The translations under genes and the position numbers were made by a program. The notes under the pieces were generated by a model. It was not told the DNA's origin, searched no databases, and saw only the letters and a list, made by a program, of their open reading frames with translations. This document shows, in pieces, positions 53,766 through 63,416 of a DNA stretch of 64,000 nucleotides (position 1 is its first letter; each line of letters starts with the position of its first letter). Source of the stretch: Flavobacterium sp. ALJ2. GTDB taxonomy: Bacteria > Bacteroidota > Bacteroidia > Flavobacteriales > Flavobacteriaceae. Location: NCBI RefSeq assembly GCF_015594725.1, contig NZ_JADNRC010000001.1:248001-312000 (forward strand), written 5' to 3'.

Positions 53766-54377
53766 TTATTGATCACAGTTTGCATTTGGATATATTTTTT
53801 CCTTATTCTTAATGTGTGAGATAATTTCTCCTGTTGTAGCATCGATTTCGAATCTCTCTTCTGATATTCCATGAGGAATAAATTCGCATGGAATACGAAT
53901 AACATATTGCATTCTTTGAGGGTTTCTAGATACAGATGATACAGAATTATTGTTTTTAATTTGGTCTAACTTGTCCATTAGGTCTATATCGTACTCTGTT
54001 TTCATTTTTTTTATTAGTTTCTGCCAGCTAAGTTTATAAGGAGCATCGCAATCTATCTCTGCTATAAGCACTCCATCTTCATTATATTCTCTTCGGAAAC
54101 CTATAATACAATCATAAAAGCTTACGATCTCTTTTGTTGTATTTAATGTATTCTTATTATACATATACCTTTTTTTTATAGGAGTGTTTAAATAAGTAAT
54201 AGTTTCTTGATAAGAATCTTTGTTCTCGATAAGATAAGTTTCGATTGTAACTCCATTGTCATCTGTTTTAATATATCGGCAATAGTTATTTTTTTTTTTG
54301 TGTTTACTAAATGCTTTTAAATCGAATTTTCTCATTTGTGGTGTTTTTGTAATTACTTTAGTAACAGGAAGGGACAT
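53766..54377 (-). CDS. hypothetical protein
   Basis: I chose the ATG at 54377 (MSLPVTKVITK); the longer start at 54416 adds MFYMQVIIYKIKK without sense. The 203 residues are basic at first, then have repeated beta-like units: DNGVTIETYLIENKDSYQE, FRREYNEDGVLIAEIDCDAPYKLSW, and a C-terminal VIRIPCEFIPHGISEERFEIDATTGEIISHI. The style (YNEDGVLIAE) is like MORN-type repeats and similar to the gene at 52771-53364, which might be a paralogue in architecture. No signal peptide; function not recognised. Confidence 0.55.
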   Translation of the reverse strand: MSLPVTKVITKTPQMRKFDLKAFSKHKKKNNYCRYIKTDDNGVTIETYLIENKDSYQETITYLNTPIKKRYMYNKNTLNTTKEIVSFYDCIIGFRREYNEDGVLIAEIDCDAPYKLSWQKLIKKMKTEYDIDLMDKLDQIKNNNSVSSVSRNPQRMQYVIRIPCEFIPHGISEERFEIDATTGEIISHIKNKEKIYPNANCDQ

Positions 54378-54416
54378 TTTTTTTATTTTATAAATTATGA
54401 CTTGCATATAAAACAA

Positions 54417-54995
54417 TATCAGTTTTATAATGTATTAGGTGAATTTTAAAATTTGAACAGCAAATGTATTTTTAATGATTGTTATTGATGATTACTATAT
54501 GTTTTTAAAATAAACACGATAGGACTATTATTTTTAGTTTTGGGTACTAAAAATAAAATCAGCAACCTAGAATAGCACAACAGGGGGGAGTTGTATTTAA
54601 TGCGAAAATTATTTTTAAGCTAAAATGTTTTGTTATAAAAAGCTACTTTTTATTGATTAAGACTTTTAAAATCATAAAATTCTCCATTATCATATTTTAA
54701 TAAAAAACTATCATTTAAGATAGTTATAGGATTTATACATTTATTTTGAAAGTAGACTGATACGTTTTACTATAATAAATGCTGTTTTTTGTGACATTAT
54801 TATGATTTAAAGAAGTAATTAACTTTAAATTTTATGCAAATATATGCGAAAAAAGCTATAATATGAAATTTATACTGTATAAATAAACTTTAGGATTATT
54901 TTAAATAATTATTTTTTTAATAAGGTTTAAAACTAGATTCAAGAATCATTAAATTTTTTTGTAAATTGCTCTCCTAAAATTATCATATTCTCAAA
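54417..54995. other. intergenic region upstream of icmF, nothing seen
   Basis: This 579-base AT-rich stretch has no reading frame with protein character and no strong hairpin. An icmF promoter is presumably near its 3' end but no good TTG/TAnnTTTG pair was found by eye. Confidence 0.5.
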
Positions 54996-57900
54996 ATGGA
55001 ACCACAAATACCTTATATTCCTAAAAATAAAGTAAGAATTGTTACTGCTGCATCACTTTTTGATGGACATGATGCGGCAATAAATATAATGCGCCGTATT
55101 ATTCAATCCACTGGAGTTGAGGTAATTCATTTAGGTCATGATCGAAGTGTTGAAGAAGTTGTAAATACAGCCATTCAGGAAGATGCAAATTCAATTGCGC
55201 TAACTTCGTATCAGGGTGGTCACAACGAATATTTTAAATATATGTATGACTTGCTTCATGAAAAAGGAGCTGGACATATCAAAATTTTCGGTGGTGGAGG
55301 TGGAGTAATTTTGCCAAGTGAAATTGCAGAATTGCACGAATACGGAATCACAAGAATTTATTCTCCAGATGACGGACGTTCTTTGGGATTACAAGGAATG
55401 ATTAATGATTTGGTAGAACGTTCTGATTATCCTATTGGAGATAAACTTACAGATGAAATAAATCATATCGAAGATAAAAATCCAACGGCAATTGCCCGTT
55501 TGATTTCTGCAGCAGAGAATTTTCCTGAAATTGCAAAGCCAGTTTTTGATAAAATACATCAAAATAATGCTACATCTAAAATTCCTGTACTAGGAATTAC
55601 AGGAACTGGTGGAGCGGGTAAATCTTCATTGGTAGATGAATTGGTTCGTCGTTTTTTAATCGATTTTCCAACAAAAACTATCGGAATCGTATCTGTAGAT
55701 CCATCGAAACGTAAAACGGGTGGAGCACTTTTAGGAGACAGAATCCGAATGAACGCAATTAATAATTCCAGAGTTTATATGCGTTCGTTGGCAACTAGAC
55801 AATCAAATTTGGCTTTGTCTAAATATGTTGCCGAAGCGATTCAGGTACTTAAAGCAGCTAAATACGATATCATCATTTTAGAAACTTCAGGAATCGGACA
55901 GTCAGATACTGAGATTATGGATCATTCTGATGTATCCTTATATGTAATGACACCAGAATTTGGAGCAGCAACGCAATTGGAGAAAATCGACATGCTTGAT
56001 TTTGCTGATTTAGTTGCATTAAACAAATTTGACAAGCGTGGAGCGCTAGATGCCATACGTGATGTAAAAAAACAATACCAGCGCAATCATAATCTTTGGG
56101 ATAAAAATCCTGACGATATGCCTGTTTTTGGAACAATTGCTTCGCAGTTTAATGATCCGGGGATGAATACATTGTATAAATCTATCATGGATAAAATTGT
56201 CGAAAAAACCGAATCAGATTTAAAATCGACTTTCGAAATTACTCGCGAAATGAGTGAGAAAATATTCGTAATTCCACCACACAGGACACGATATTTATCT
56301 GAAATTGCAGAGAACAACCGTAAATATGATCAAACTGCTTTGTCGCAACAACAAGTAGCTCAAAAATTATACGGTATTTTTAAAACCATCGAAAGTGTTA
56401 CGGGCAAAATCCCAGTAATCACAAAGGCAGGAATCGACGACAATAGTGTCATCCTGAGCGGAGTCGAAGGACTTGACGAAAATAGAGTCTTTTTAAATCT
56501 TTTACTAAATCAATTTGATAAAGTAAAAATGGATTTAGATCCATACAATTGGGAGATGATTCTAACTTGGGATGAGAAAGTAAATAAATACAAAAATCCT
56601 GTTTACAGCTTTAAAGTTCGTGATAAGGAAATAAAAATAGCCACACATACCGAAAGTTTATCGCACCAACAAATACCGAAAATAGCTTTGCCTAAATATG
56701 AAGCTTGGGGAGATATCTTGCGTTGGTGTTTGCAGGAAAATGTTCCAGGAGAATTTCCGTTTGCATCAGGATTATATCCTTTTAAGCGAGAAGGAGAAGA
56801 TCCATCTCGTATGTTTGCGGGAGAAGGTGGGCCAGAAAGAACCAACAAACGTTTTCATTATGTGAGCGCGGGATTACCTGCAAAACGTCTTTCGACTGCT
56901 TTTGATAGTGTAACATTATATGGTAATGATCCCGATGTACGACCAGATATTTATGGTAAAATCGGAAATGCAGGAGTTTCTATTTGTTGTCTGGATGATG
57001 CCAAAAAACTATACTCAGGTTTTGATTTAGTTCATGCTTTAACATCAGTGAGTATGACTATTAATGGCCCAGCGCCAATGTTGCTTGGATTCTTTATGAA
57101 TGCAGCAATCGATCAGCAATGTGAGTATTACATTAAAGCCAATGATTTAGAGAAAGAAGTAGAACAAAAAATCACCAAATTATACGCAGCAAAAGGAATC
57201 ACAAGACCTAAATACCAAGGCGATTTGCCAGCGGGAAATAATGGATTAGGATTAATGCTTTTGGGAGTTACTGGTGATGAGGTTTTACCTTTGGATGTAT
57301 ATAATGATATAAAAGCCAAAACGCTTTCGCAAGTACGTGGAACGGTTCAAGCCGACATTCTTAAAGAAGATCAGGCACAAAATACTTGTATTTTTTCTAC
57401 CGAATTTGCTTTACGATTAATGGGAGACGTTCAGGAATATTTTATTACGCAAAACGTACGTAATTTTTATTCGGTTTCTATCTCAGGATATCATATTGCC
57501 GAGGCAGGAGCCAACCCAATTACGCAATTGGCATTTACGCTTTCTAACGGATTCACTTACGTAGAATACTATTTGAGCCGCGGAATGAGCATCAATGATT
57601 TTGGACCAAACTTATCGTTCTTTTTCTCGAATGGAGTAGATCCAGAATATGCAGTTATTGGTCGTGTAGCACGTAAAATTTGGGCAAAAGCCATGAAGAT
57701 TAAATATGGTGCCAACGAAAGAGCACAAATGCTTAAATATCATATTCAGACTTCAGGGCGTTCATTGCACGCACAAGAGATTGATTTTAATGACATTCGT
57801 ACGACATTGCAAGCATTATATGCTATTTATGATAACTGTAATTCATTGCATACCAATGCGTATGATGAAGCAATTACAACGCCTACCGAAGAATCTGTTC

Positions 57901-58436
57901 GTCGTGCTATGGCAATACAATTGATTATTAATAAAGAATTAGGTTTGGCTAAAAACGAAAACCCAATACAAGGATCGTTTATAATCGAAGAATTAACCGA
58001 CTTGGTAGAAGCGGCTGTTTTACAAGAATTCGACCGTATTACGGAGCGTGGAGGAGTTCTTGGTGCAATGGAAACCATGTACCAACGTTCTAAAATTCAG
58101 GAGGAAAGTTTGTATTACGAAACCTTAAAACATAATGGAGATTTCCCAATTGTAGGTGTAAATACTTTCTTGAGTTCAAAAGGATCTCCAACAGTTATCC
58201 CAGCGGAGGTTATTCGTGCTACCGAAGAAGAAAAACAATATCAGATAGATATGTTGAACAACTTACATGAGTATCATAAAGAATCGGTTAAAGACCATCT
58301 AAATACTTTGCAAGAAGCAGCAATTAAAAACGAAAACTTATTCGCCCATTTAATGGAAGCTACCAAAGTATGTTCGCTTGGTCAAATTACTTCGGCATTG
58401 TTTGAAGTAGGAGGACAGTATAGAAGGAATATGTAA
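54996..58436 (+). CDS. icmF: isobutyryl-CoA mutase, fused (IcmF: B12-binding, GTPase and mutase domains)
   Basis: The 1146-residue chain has the B12-binding domain first (residues about 12-150), with DGHDAA (23-28; cobalt-ligand histidine His25) and the GGGGGVILP loop; then a MeaB-type GTPase chaperone with Walker [10 protein letters not shown] (about 203-211); and last the mutase barrel (about 560-1146). This order is that of IcmF, which interconverts isobutyryl-CoA and n-butyryl-CoA; related fused mutases act on isovaleryl-CoA, so the exact substrate is open. Residues 484-496 ([13 protein letters not shown]) look like an in-frame insertion of a repeat, between the GTPase and mutase parts. 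Confidence 0.95.
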   Translation: MEPQIPYIPKNKVRIVTAASLFDGHDAAINIMRRIIQSTGVEVIHLGHDRSVEEVVNTAIQEDANSIALTSYQGGHNEYFKYMYDLLHEKGAGHIKIFGGGGGVILPSEIAELHEYGITRIYSPDDGRSLGLQGMINDLVERSDYPIGDKLTDEINHIEDKNPTAIARLISAAENFPEIAKPVFDKIHQNNATSKIPVLGITGTGGAGKSSLVDELVRRFLIDFPTKTIGIVSVDPSKRKTGGALLGDRIRMNAINNSRVYMRSLATRQSNLALSKYVAEAIQVLKAAKYDIIILETSGIGQSDTEIMDHSDVSLYVMTPEFGAATQLEKIDMLDFADLVALNKFDKRGALDAIRDVKKQYQRNHNLWDKNPDDMPVFGTIASQFNDPGMNTLYKSIMDKIVEKTESDLKSTFEITREMSEKIFVIPPHRTRYLSEIAENNRKYDQTALSQQQVAQKLYGIFKTIESVTGKIPVITKAGIDDNSVILSGVEGLDENRVFLNLLLNQFDKVKMDLDPYNWEMILTWDEKVNKYKNPVYSFKVRDKEIKIATHTESLSHQQIPKIALPKYEAWGDILRWCLQENVPGEFPFASGLYPFKREGEDPSRMFAGEGGPERTNKRFHYVSAGLPAKRLSTAFDSVTLYGNDPDVRPDIYGKIGNAGVSICCLDDAKKLYSGFDLVHALTSVSMTINGPAPMLLGFFMNAAIDQQCEYYIKANDLEKEVEQKITKLYAAKGITRPKYQGDLPAGNNGLGLMLLGVTGDEVLPLDVYNDIKAKTLSQVRGTVQADILKEDQAQNTCIFSTEFALRLMGDVQEYFITQNVRNFYSVSISGYHIAEAGANPITQLAFTLSNGFTYVEYYLSRGMSINDFGPNLSFFFSNGVDPEYAVIGRVARKIWAKAMKIKYGANERAQMLKYHIQTSGRSLHAQEIDFNDIRTTLQALYAIYDNCNSLHTNAYDEAITTPTEESVRRAMAIQLIINKELGLAKNENPIQGSFIIEELTDLVEAAVLQEFDRITERGGVLGAMETMYQRSKIQEESLYYETLKHNGDFPIVGVNTFLSSKGSPTVIPAEVIRATEEEKQYQIDMLNNLHEYHKESVKDHLNTLQEAAIKNENLFAHLMEATKVCSLGQITSALFEVGGQYRRNM
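56447..56481 (+). repeat. GTCATCCTGAGCG-type repeat segment in frame inside icmF
   Basis: TGTCATCCTGAGCGGAGTCG followed by AAGGACTTGACGA is, by recall, the core of a widespread intergenic repeat of Bacteroidota. It is in frame as [13 protein letters not shown] within the linker between the GTPase and mutase parts. Base composition is less AT-rich than neighbours. Confidence 0.6.
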
Positions 58437-58460
58437 TTATTACGATTTTATAGATTTAGG

Positions 58461-58489
58461 AAAACCTCTCAGAAATGGGAGGTTTTTTT
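58461..58489 (+). terminator. terminator after icmF
   Basis: AAACCTC and GAGGTTT form the stem with a 10-base loop, followed by five to six T residues. Confidence 0.75.
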
Positions 58490-58582
58490 GTTTGTAAAAA
58501 AATTGAAATGTCCGAAAAAAGCGGACGTTTTAATTGTAGTGAACTCAAGTAACTGTATAAAGAAATATTATATAAAATGAAG

Positions 58583-58647
58583 CCGTGACCAATTGTCACG
58601 GTTTGAAACCGAAAATAATGATTGCTGTGCGAAGTCTCCCGACTTCG
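58583..58647. repeat. twin hairpins: CCGTGAC/GTCACGG and CGAAGTC/GACTTCG
   Basis: Hairpin 1 has 7-bp arms (58583-58589 and 58595-58601, loop CAATT). Hairpin 2 has 7-bp arms (58630-58636 and 58641-58647, loop TCCC). I recall the second motif, GCGAAGTCTCCCGACTTCGT, as frequent in Flavobacterium spacers. Confidence 0.5.
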
Positions 58648-58694
58648 TACCCGCTTCAATAATCTACTAAGAGAATAAAATCAGACTTAAGCAG

Positions 58695-58814
58695 ATGGAA
58701 ATTAGTATTGAAGAAAATCCAGAAAGAAAAGCGGAACTACACACCCAAATGATGAAACTCCAATTTCAAAAAGAAATTGTTGTTATTAGAAAAAAAATAG
58801 AGCAGTTAGGTTAG
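58695..58814 (+). CDS. small open frame of 39 residues, uncertain
   Basis: ATG at 58695 opens MEISIEENPERKAELHTQMM then KLQFQKEIVVIRKKIEQLG, a charged alpha-helical peptide ending in TAG. It looks more protein-like than random but is short, and has no recognised family. A regulator-sized coiled coil or an old gene tail are both possible. Confidence 0.35.
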   Translation: MEISIEENPERKAELHTQMMKLQFQKEIVVIRKKIEQLG

Positions 58815-59078
58815 TCCTCCCTCTCCTTCCTCCCTCCGTTCTAAAATTCAATTGTTCTAGTTATCCGCCTCTTTAGGTAACTATTTTTAGGTAAACAAAA
58901 ACTGTGTTAAGCGAAGTCCTTCTATATTTACTCGAAGAATTGTCTCTATACTTTTTTAAAATGAATTCCTTAAATGACGTTCATAAAAATATTTAAATAA
59001 AAAACCTTACAATGTTGAAATCATTTTATTTCAACAATTTTAATTTTCCAAACCGAAACCATTACAGAAGGAGTTAAT

Positions 59079-60521
59079 TTACAAAGATATTTCTATAGGT
59101 TCTTCTTTAATTATTTTATTTATTATTTTATCTAATTCACCTCTCAAAACAAAAATCTCTTCATTTAGCTGATGAATACCAATCATACTATTTCTTTCTT
59201 TTTCACTGTTTAGATAATTATCAATTCCAGCTGTGTTATTTCTATTGATTGGATTAAAATAAACCTGAATTATTTCCTTCTTTATGTCTTTTTCAAATTG
59301 TGGAATAGGAATTTTACATAAATTTTCCACATATAAAATGGGAACAATTCCGAAATTTCTTTGAGCCATTTGCATATACTTACCAATCTCAGAAGTTAAA
59401 AAAGTATATAGAAAAATTTGCTCTTCTTTATTTTTAAACTTATTAATTATTAAAGTATTTTGGTTCGAAAAAATCTTGTCATTGGAATCTACATAAATAC
59501 CATTCCCAACATATCTTATGCCATTAAGTACAATGGAATTTTTAGAAATTTTTGTTTCAGATTTTGTATAAACAAATGTTTTATAATCCAACTTTCTACC
59601 ATTTACATTTTTTGGTGTTACCCATTCATAAAATTTATCAGACTTTTTTATAGCGGAATAGTAATAGTCTTTCGGAGTTTTACCAGGTGAAACTTCCGTG
59701 TTATTTAGAAAATAAAATCCATTTTGATATGATTTTATGAGTGTATCGTATTCAAAATATTTTTTACTATAAATCATAGTATCTAATCTATTTCCAGATT
59801 TCAATATTGATATTGTAGGCAGTTTATAAATTGTACTTGATTTTTTTACTTTAGATAATTCTGCAATGAACATTTCATCAATCAATTTACTTTTTTTTGC
59901 AATCTGTTCTTCTTTGTCAATTATATTTAGAGTCAATAAAGAAACGTATTCTTCGATTAATCGAGGGTTTTTATGATTTTTTGAAGTAGGAAATGGAATA
60001 ATAACATTTAACAGTAAGTCCTTATTAAAGTTATCTACTCCTTTTATGGAACCACCAACTTCAACTTGATTTTTTCCAAAATTAGATTTCAAAAAACTAA
60101 ATATGTATTCTTTTTTTTCTTTTAACTCTAATTTCCTAATATGGCTATTGTAGTAAGCTTTTTCTCCTCTAAAAATGCATACATTACCAACGTTACTAGC
60201 AGTCTGATAGCAGATATCATTTTTTTTAATAATATTTTTTTGCTTTTCTGGAGGAATTATTTTTAAAGTAGATTCGTTAATATTAAAAGTGTATTCTCTA
60301 TCGCTTAATTCTCCAATTCTAACAAAAAAGTTATCGGTAAATTTAATATAAGAATTACTTCCTGGTTCAAATCCTTTTACGCTACTTTCAATTAATGACT
60401 TGAGAGTCCTTGTGTTCGGATTAGGGCATAAGATTTTTCTAAATGAAAATGCAGAGAATGAGTTTTTTACAACTATTTCTGTTTTTTTTATGCTTTTGTT
60501 TTTAACTATGTAATTATTCAT
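59079..60521 (-). CDS. restriction-modification specificity subunit (HsdS/BcgIB-like)
   Basis: I chose the start at 60521, one base after the upstream stop; the longer start at 60548 overlaps the preceding gene by 26 bases. The 480-residue protein has two target-recognition halves separated by a coiled-coil-like stretch (about 215-235), with IGIHQLNEEIFVLRGELDKI at the C-terminus as the second coiled coil. The first half reads LKSLIESSVKGFEP...IRIGEL, the second KTPKDYYYSAIKKSDKFYEW. That is the architecture of type I and BcgI-type specificity subunits, which bind the bipartite recognition site. It follows the nuclease-methyltransferase gene and is probably co-translated. Divergent TRDs mean the recognition sequence cannot be read. 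Confidence 0.82.
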   Translation of the reverse strand: MNNYIVKNKSIKKTEIVVKNSFSAFSFRKILCPNPNTRTLKSLIESSVKGFEPGSNSYIKFTDNFFVRIGELSDREYTFNINESTLKIIPPEKQKNIIKKNDICYQTASNVGNVCIFRGEKAYYNSHIRKLELKEKKEYIFSFLKSNFGKNQVEVGGSIKGVDNFNKDLLLNVIIPFPTSKNHKNPRLIEEYVSLLTLNIIDKEEQIAKKSKLIDEMFIAELSKVKKSSTIYKLPTISILKSGNRLDTMIYSKKYFEYDTLIKSYQNGFYFLNNTEVSPGKTPKDYYYSAIKKSDKFYEWVTPKNVNGRKLDYKTFVYTKSETKISKNSIVLNGIRYVGNGIYVDSNDKIFSNQNTLIINKFKNKEEQIFLYTFLTSEIGKYMQMAQRNFGIVPILYVENLCKIPIPQFEKDIKKEIIQVYFNPINRNNTAGIDNYLNSEKERNSMIGIHQLNEEIFVLRGELDKIINKIIKEEPIEISL

Positions 60522-60522
60522 T

Positions 60523-62676
60523 TTAACACTTATCAAAGTTAAAGCCATTTTTAATTTCTAATTCTTGACGTTTCAGAAACTCTTTAAACTCTTTTTGCAT
60601 TATCGAAAAATCTTCATCCAACTGACTAGTGTGTTCAAATGTTTCTTCATTAATTACAAATTGAGGTTTAAACGTAATGGTTCTTTTAACTGTTTTCACT
60701 TCATAACCGATATTTTCAACTTCTTTAATAAATATTTCGTAATCGTTGTCTAATAAGTGTTTTTCATCTGCTTTTGGTTTATATGCAATAATTACAGTTG
60801 TCGCAACCCCTGTTTCTCCAAAAGTATTTGCTGGTAAATCAAACAAACCTACAATTCTCATTCTTTCAATAAACCATGTCCTAACATTTTCCCATTCTGA
60901 AATAGATGCAATAGAATTAGATAGAACAATACCCATTCTACCGCCATCCTCTAATAGTTTAAATGCGTTCTCTAAAAATATCACACCCATATCCATTGAG
61001 TTTGGAAGAGTGATTTGTCCATTTGAGTTTGGAGTTGGCTTTGCTTTATATGTTTCGTAAAGTTCTATCGTTTCCTTTGCAACATCCCATTTTCCATCTG
61101 CACCAGTTTTTAAATCTCTACCTTTTCCAAATGGTGGATTTGTTGCAATTATTTTGAACTTTTTAAGCTCTTTATCTGTATCGTCTTTGTGTCTCCAAGT
61201 TTCTATTTCAAAATTTTGTTTCGTAAATTCACCTAACTTTAAAATACTTCCATTTTCTAATAGCTTTTGTGAAATTGAATTCATGTTTTTTAACACGGCA
61301 CCACCGTCACCATTTAAAACTAAATTTAATTCAGCGAGTTTTAAATTGTTATTTTCTATATCAAAACCATAATAATGACTTGCATTTGGCGGATATTCTT
61401 CATCTTTCCTATGTGCGTGCCTAAATGCCATTGCTGGAAAATCACAAATCCCACAACAAGGGTCACAAAGCTCTTCATCTTTTATTGGGTTTAACATTTG
61501 GATAATTGATTTTACAACTGGAATAGGTGTAAAGAATTGCCCATTATCTGCTTTTTGTTTTTCGTTACCAAAATTATTGAAAATAATTTGGTTGAAACTT
61601 TCGTTTTTAGCTTTAAGAATTGCTCTTTTTTGTAACGATTCAACTAATGCAATTAAAAATCTTTCTTCATTTGAATTTGTAGGTCTTAATTGCGTATCGT
61701 ATGAAAAATAAGGTGTAGCTAATACATTTACATATTCACGTTTTGCATCTTTATATAGTTTGTCAATTCTTTCTCTAAAAGATTTTTCCGCTAAACCATC
61801 TGTTTTTTTTTCTTTTGCCTCAATATAAAAGTTCAAGTTTGACTTGTCTCTTTTACTTCGTTTTTCATCAAATACCTTTAGAGTTAAAAACTCAACAATT
61901 AAATCCCTTTCAGAATGTTTAGGCTTTTCTTTATCTGCAATTCTTTTAAGTTCAGCTAAAAAATCTTCAAAAGCAACCTCATCAATTGCATCAAGGGCAT
62001 CTGTCGTTAATTTAGTTACATCTGAAATACTTGCATTATTGTTTTCAAAATCCTTAAAAGTTGGAAAATCGAACAAACCATCTCTCTTGTCATAGTTTAA
62101 GTTAATTAATCCTGAACCTGACAATTCAATTGATTCGTCAAATCTTCTTAAAGGTGAATTCCCAATTTTTTTGAATACTAGAATGTCTGTTTTATCATCA
62201 AAATAAACACCAAAAACTCTTTCTTTAGATTCGTTTTCAGCTAATGCTGGTCGCAATTGGTTTTCAATTGCGCTTTCTAATGATTTATTATTGTTTTTTG
62301 TTTCAAATATCACAAGATAATTTTGCCTTAATACTTTGAAGTCTTTATTAGCCTTTGCATGTTCATATGTTTGCAACCAATCTTTGTTCTTAAAAGCGAC
62401 AATATCAGGCTTTAATGCTTTTCCGTTATTACCTTTTGGAATATTAAATTCAATACATAAATGTTCTTTCGGAAAAAAACCACTGTTTACCAAAGCATAA
62501 ACAAATCTTGTTCTTATATATTCTTCACTATAACTACCTTTTACATCAATAGCTTTCGCTCTTGAAGCGTAAGAAACAACACCTAAGGTGTTTTTATGAA
62601 AAGTACTATCAAAGTATTCAACGTCTTTATATTTTATGTCAAATTCTAATAAATAATCTTTTAAAGATTTAGCCAT
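60523..62676 (-). CDS. fused nuclease-N6-adenine methyltransferase (BcgI-like type IIB/IIG R-M subunit)
   Basis: The 717-residue protein joins an HSDR_N-like PD-(D/E)xK domain to an N6-adenine methylase. In the first 130 residues are Glu51/52 (SEEYIRTRFVYALVN), Asp91 (LKPDIVAF) and Glu125-x-Lys127 (VIFETKNN). A helical connector leads to the methylase with motif I CDPCCGICDFP (about 400-410) and motif IV NPPFG (about 512-516). Motif I is atypical because the usual GxG is GIC. The specificity gene follows. This layout is that of BcgI-like systems, which cut on both sides of their site and methylate it. Activity is inferred. Confidence 0.85.
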   Translation of the reverse strand: MAKSLKDYLLEFDIKYKDVEYFDSTFHKNTLGVVSYASRAKAIDVKGSYSEEYIRTRFVYALVNSGFFPKEHLCIEFNIPKGNNGKALKPDIVAFKNKDWLQTYEHAKANKDFKVLRQNYLVIFETKNNNKSLESAIENQLRPALAENESKERVFGVYFDDKTDILVFKKIGNSPLRRFDESIELSGSGLINLNYDKRDGLFDFPTFKDFENNNASISDVTKLTTDALDAIDEVAFEDFLAELKRIADKEKPKHSERDLIVEFLTLKVFDEKRSKRDKSNLNFYIEAKEKKTDGLAEKSFRERIDKLYKDAKREYVNVLATPYFSYDTQLRPTNSNEERFLIALVESLQKRAILKAKNESFNQIIFNNFGNEKQKADNGQFFTPIPVVKSIIQMLNPIKDEELCDPCCGICDFPAMAFRHAHRKDEEYPPNASHYYGFDIENNNLKLAELNLVLNGDGGAVLKNMNSISQKLLENGSILKLGEFTKQNFEIETWRHKDDTDKELKKFKIIATNPPFGKGRDLKTGADGKWDVAKETIELYETYKAKPTPNSNGQITLPNSMDMGVIFLENAFKLLEDGGRMGIVLSNSIASISEWENVRTWFIERMRIVGLFDLPANTFGETGVATTVIIAYKPKADEKHLLDNDYEIFIKEVENIGYEVKTVKRTITFKPQFVINEETFEHTSQLDEDFSIMQKEFKEFLKRQELEIKNGFNFDKC

Positions 62677-62785
62677 TTTGTATTTTTGTTATTTAGCAAA
62701 TATATAAAAATCGATTTTAGTTTTTTTTGATTGTTTGGTAAACTTAAACTTCTTTTATTCACATTAAGATTTAAATCAAAATCGC

Positions 62786-62822
62786 AAAAAGTTTCACTTC
62801 TAAAAATAGTGAAACTTTTTGT
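62786..62822 (-). terminator. terminator after the small gene at 62869-63210
   Basis: AAAAAGTTTCACT pairs with AGTGAAACTTTTT with a 10-base loop and T/A tracts. Confidence 0.8.
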
Positions 62823-62868
62823 TTTAACTAAACTCTTACTAATAAATGAATAACAGATGACTTACGTT

Positions 62869-63210
62869 TTAGTCATTAACAATATCACAATCTTCACCAA
62901 CCATCTCACTAACATCACTCAAAAACTCAAATTCATCCATAGGGAAAAGATGCAGCACGGTTTCTAAAATAAGACTTACATTAATGACTTCATTTTTGTT
63001 TTTCTCAGAAAATTTATGAGTTTCCTCATCGAGAGCCAGAATGCATAATTTTAGCATATTGGTAATAACGCAACCCAAATCATAATAATTTGCGAACTTA
63101 ATTTGAGCGATATAAGCTTTAGATTTATCATTGGCAGGTTTTAATGTCTGAAAATGTAGGGCGATTAATCTTTTGAGATTCTCTAAGGTTTTAATTTCAT
63201 TGGTTTCCAT
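62869..63210 (-). CDS. hypothetical protein (113 residues)
   Basis: The protein METNEIKTLENLKRLIALHF... is helical, with two cysteine-rich hydrophobic stretches (YYDLGCVITNMLKLCILALDEETH, then LILETVLHLFPMDEFEFL) and an acidic C-terminus ending DCDIVND. I do not recognise a family. Its divergent position next to an XRE regulator (206-base gap with direct repeats) suggests possible regulation by it. Confidence 0.65.
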   Translation of the reverse strand: METNEIKTLENLKRLIALHFQTLKPANDKSKAYIAQIKFANYYDLGCVITNMLKLCILALDEETHKFSEKNKNEVINVSLILETVLHLFPMDEFEFLSDVSEMVGEDCDIVND

Positions 63211-63281
63211 GATTGTATGTGTTTTAGTTAGAATTGTTAATCGTTTTATAATTTGACTTTTATAAATTTGTTATAAGAAAA

Positions 63282-63366
63282 ATTGTACTTTTGTTTAATT
63301 CGCTGCAAGAAAGAAATAGATTGTACGGTATCAAATCATTTTTTGCTGTATTGTACGGCGCTAAAT
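63282..63366. promoter_or_regulatory. direct repeats ATTGTACGG(N4)AAAT, operator candidates
   Basis: Two 17-base copies (63320-63336 and 63350-63366) share ATTGTACGG and AAAT with four variable bases between, their starts exactly 30 bases apart. A third partial copy, ATTGTACTT, is at 63282-63290, overlapping a TACTTTTG box (63286-63293). They lie in the divergent spacer before the XRE regulator. Confidence 0.55.
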
Positions 63367-63380
63367 ATGTTTTTTACATA

Positions 63381-63412
63381 TTGCCATTTATTATACTTAA
63401 TTATTATCTTTG
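63381..63412 (+). promoter_or_regulatory. flavobacterial-type promoter for the XRE regulator, almost leaderless
   Basis: TTG (63381-63383) and TATCTTTG (63405-63412) have a 21-base spacer, an exact consensus fit. The -7 box ends 4 bases before the ATG (63417), so the transcript would have almost no leader. Confidence 0.6.
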
Positions 63413-63416
63413 AATT

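Larger units (their letters stand above)
58437..59078. other. intergenic region with hairpins and a small frame
   Basis: Contains the icmF terminator, two hairpins (58583-58601 and 58630-58647), a small frame (58695-58814) and AT-rich filler. No other gene seen. Confidence 0.5.

Noticed and set aside
58583-58647. Retron-type msr/msd RNA
   Set aside because: Two hairpins near a defence locus were considered, but no reverse transcriptase is encoded nearby.
58456-58659. Minus frame of 67 residues across the twin hairpins
   Set aside because: The frame reads through the icmF terminator and both hairpins; no coding merit.
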